In this document: in pieces, positions 63,437 through 64,000 of the stretch
How the letters are laid out: every line of letters starts with the position of its first letter
How positions within the stretch are numbered: position 1 is the stretch's first letter
Assembly (NCBI RefSeq): GCF_034531395.1
Contig: NZ_JARVCO010000002.1
Span: 620,001 to 684,000, forward strand
Source of the DNA: Pontiella agarivorans
GTDB taxonomy: Bacteria; Verrucomicrobiota; Kiritimatiellia; Kiritimatiellales; Pontiellaceae
DNA length: 64,000 nt
Direction of reading: 5' to 3'
Notes under the pieces: model-generated
What the model saw: only the letters and a program-made list of their open reading frames with translations
Databases searched by the model: none
Told to the model about the DNA's origin: nothing
Translations under genes and position numbers: made by a program

Positions 63437-64000
63437 ATGATGAAGTTTTCAAGACGTACGGGGTTGTTTGCGGGAGGAGCTGCCACTGCGGTTTCTCTTA
63501 TTCCCGGTAAAGTTTTAGGCGCAAATGAAAAGGTGAATATCGCCTGGATCGGTGTAGGCGGGCGCGGCAATCGGCTGCTGAGTAATTTTGAGCGTTCTGG
63601 GCTTATGAACGTTGTGGCGATGTGCGACGTGGATTTGAAATCGAGTTTTGTGGATGAAGCCAAAGCCCGTTTCCCGAATGCCTATCTTTACGATGACTGG
63701 CGTAAGCTTTTTGATGAAAAGGCCAATGAGTTTGATGCGGTGATGGTGATGGTTCCGGACCATTCGCATTTTCCGGTAACAATGGCCGCGATGGCCCTGG
63801 GAAAGCATGTCTACACCGAAAAACCGCTGGCCCGCACGTTCCAGGAAATTGATCTGATGATCAAAGCTTCCGAAAAATACGGTGTGGTCAACCAAATGGG
63901 AAATCAGGGGTTTTCCGGCGACAATTATTTTCAGTTCAAGGCCTGGAAAGAAGCAGGCATTATTAAAAACGTTCGCCATGTGGACGCCTTCATCAACAAT
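63437..64000 (+). CDS. Gfo/Idh/MocA-family oxidoreductase, N-terminal part (cut by window end)
   Basis: The first 188 residues of a third sugar oxidoreductase. Tat signal 'MMKFSRRTGLFAGGAATAVSLIPGKVLG' with a true RR pair. The Rossmann motif is 'IAWIGVGGRGNRLLSNF', then 'AVMVMVPDHSHFPVTMAAMALGKHVYTEKPLA' with EKP. AAAAGGAGATT precedes the ATG. The frame is open to the end of the window. It has its own palindromic promoter region and probably opens another operon of the second galactan cluster. Confidence 0.88.
   Translation, partial: MMKFSRRTGLFAGGAATAVSLIPGKVLGANEKVNIAWIGVGGRGNRLLSNFERSGLMNVVAMCDVDLKSSFVDEAKARFPNAYLYDDWRKLFDEKANEFDAVMVMVPDHSHFPVTMAAMALGKHVYTEKPLARTFQEIDLMIKASEKYGVVNQMGNQGFSGDNYFQFKAWKEAGIIKNVRHVDAFINN

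Noticed and set aside
1-64000. CRISPR array, tRNA, rRNA, transposase or integrase
   Set aside because: No regularly spaced repeats, no tRNA cloverleaf with a T-arm, no rRNA-like stretch, and no transposase or integrase protein was seen, even at the edges of the A/T-rich insert.

Overview
The window looks like chromosome from a marine, polysaccharide-degrading member of the PVC superphylum, most likely the Kiritimatiellota (Pontiella-like). This is inferred from gene content, not from a marker-gene search: many secreted or lipoprotein glycoside hydrolases and type I sulfatases, several Tat-type Gfo/Idh/MocA oxidoreductases, a ThuA protein and a PEP-CTERM protein, with no SusC/SusD pair as would be expected in Bacteroidota. 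Base composition is moderately G+C rich, except for one A/T-rich insert.

Layout. 1-5.8 kb: end of an MCE/MlaD transport gene with its auxiliary lipoprotein, an enlarged nucleoside-diphosphate-kinase-like protein, a flavin reductase, a transglutaminase and glycyl-tRNA synthetase. 5.8-11.8 kb: MFS transporter, TlyA rRNA methyltransferase, two sulfatases (the second with a broken active-site motif) and superoxide dismutase. 12-18.2 kb: a housekeeping run tyrA-aroA-cmk-plsC-small ORF-recQ. 18.3-21.1 kb: A/T-rich insert with an OLD-type nuclease overlapping a UvrD-type helicase, a Gabija-like anti-phage pair. 21.6-23.8 kb: DEAD-box helicase, RNase HI and a DUF6172-type protein, interspersed with intergenic repeats.

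24.2-46.9 kb is a large galactan (agar/porphyran-type) utilisation region: GH86, a beta-propeller hydrolase, GH2, GH50, a GPH-family symporter, GH29, a histidine kinase/LuxR regulator pair, Gfo-ThuA-Gfo, a GH86 paralogue without its acid/base glutamate, a DNA-binding-domain-only AraC regulator and GH95. 47-50.7 kb holds a dynamin-like GTPase directly followed by a KAP-like membrane P-loop ATPase. 51-64 kb is a second galactan cluster: lipoprotein GH86, sulfatase, GH115-like protein, a second copy of the same unusual two-component pair, two related secreted proteins (one with PEP-CTERM) and the start of a third Tat-type Gfo oxidoreductase.

Proposed working model (inference): secreted or lipid-anchored GH86, GH50 and sulfatases cut and desulfate red-algal galactan outside the cytoplasm. 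The GPH symporter imports the oligosaccharides, and the GH2 and propeller enzymes, which lack signal peptides, finish them inside. GH29 and GH95 remove L-fucose or L-galactose branches. The two sensor kinases, whose extracytoplasmic parts look like tandem OB folds, probably control the two clusters. Several short DNA elements recur: a TTCCAA-N3-TTGGAA palindrome found inside genes in all three reading frames, a roughly 80-bp CACAGAGG-type intergenic repeat (3 copies), and a CTATC/GATAG operator-like element before three transcription units.
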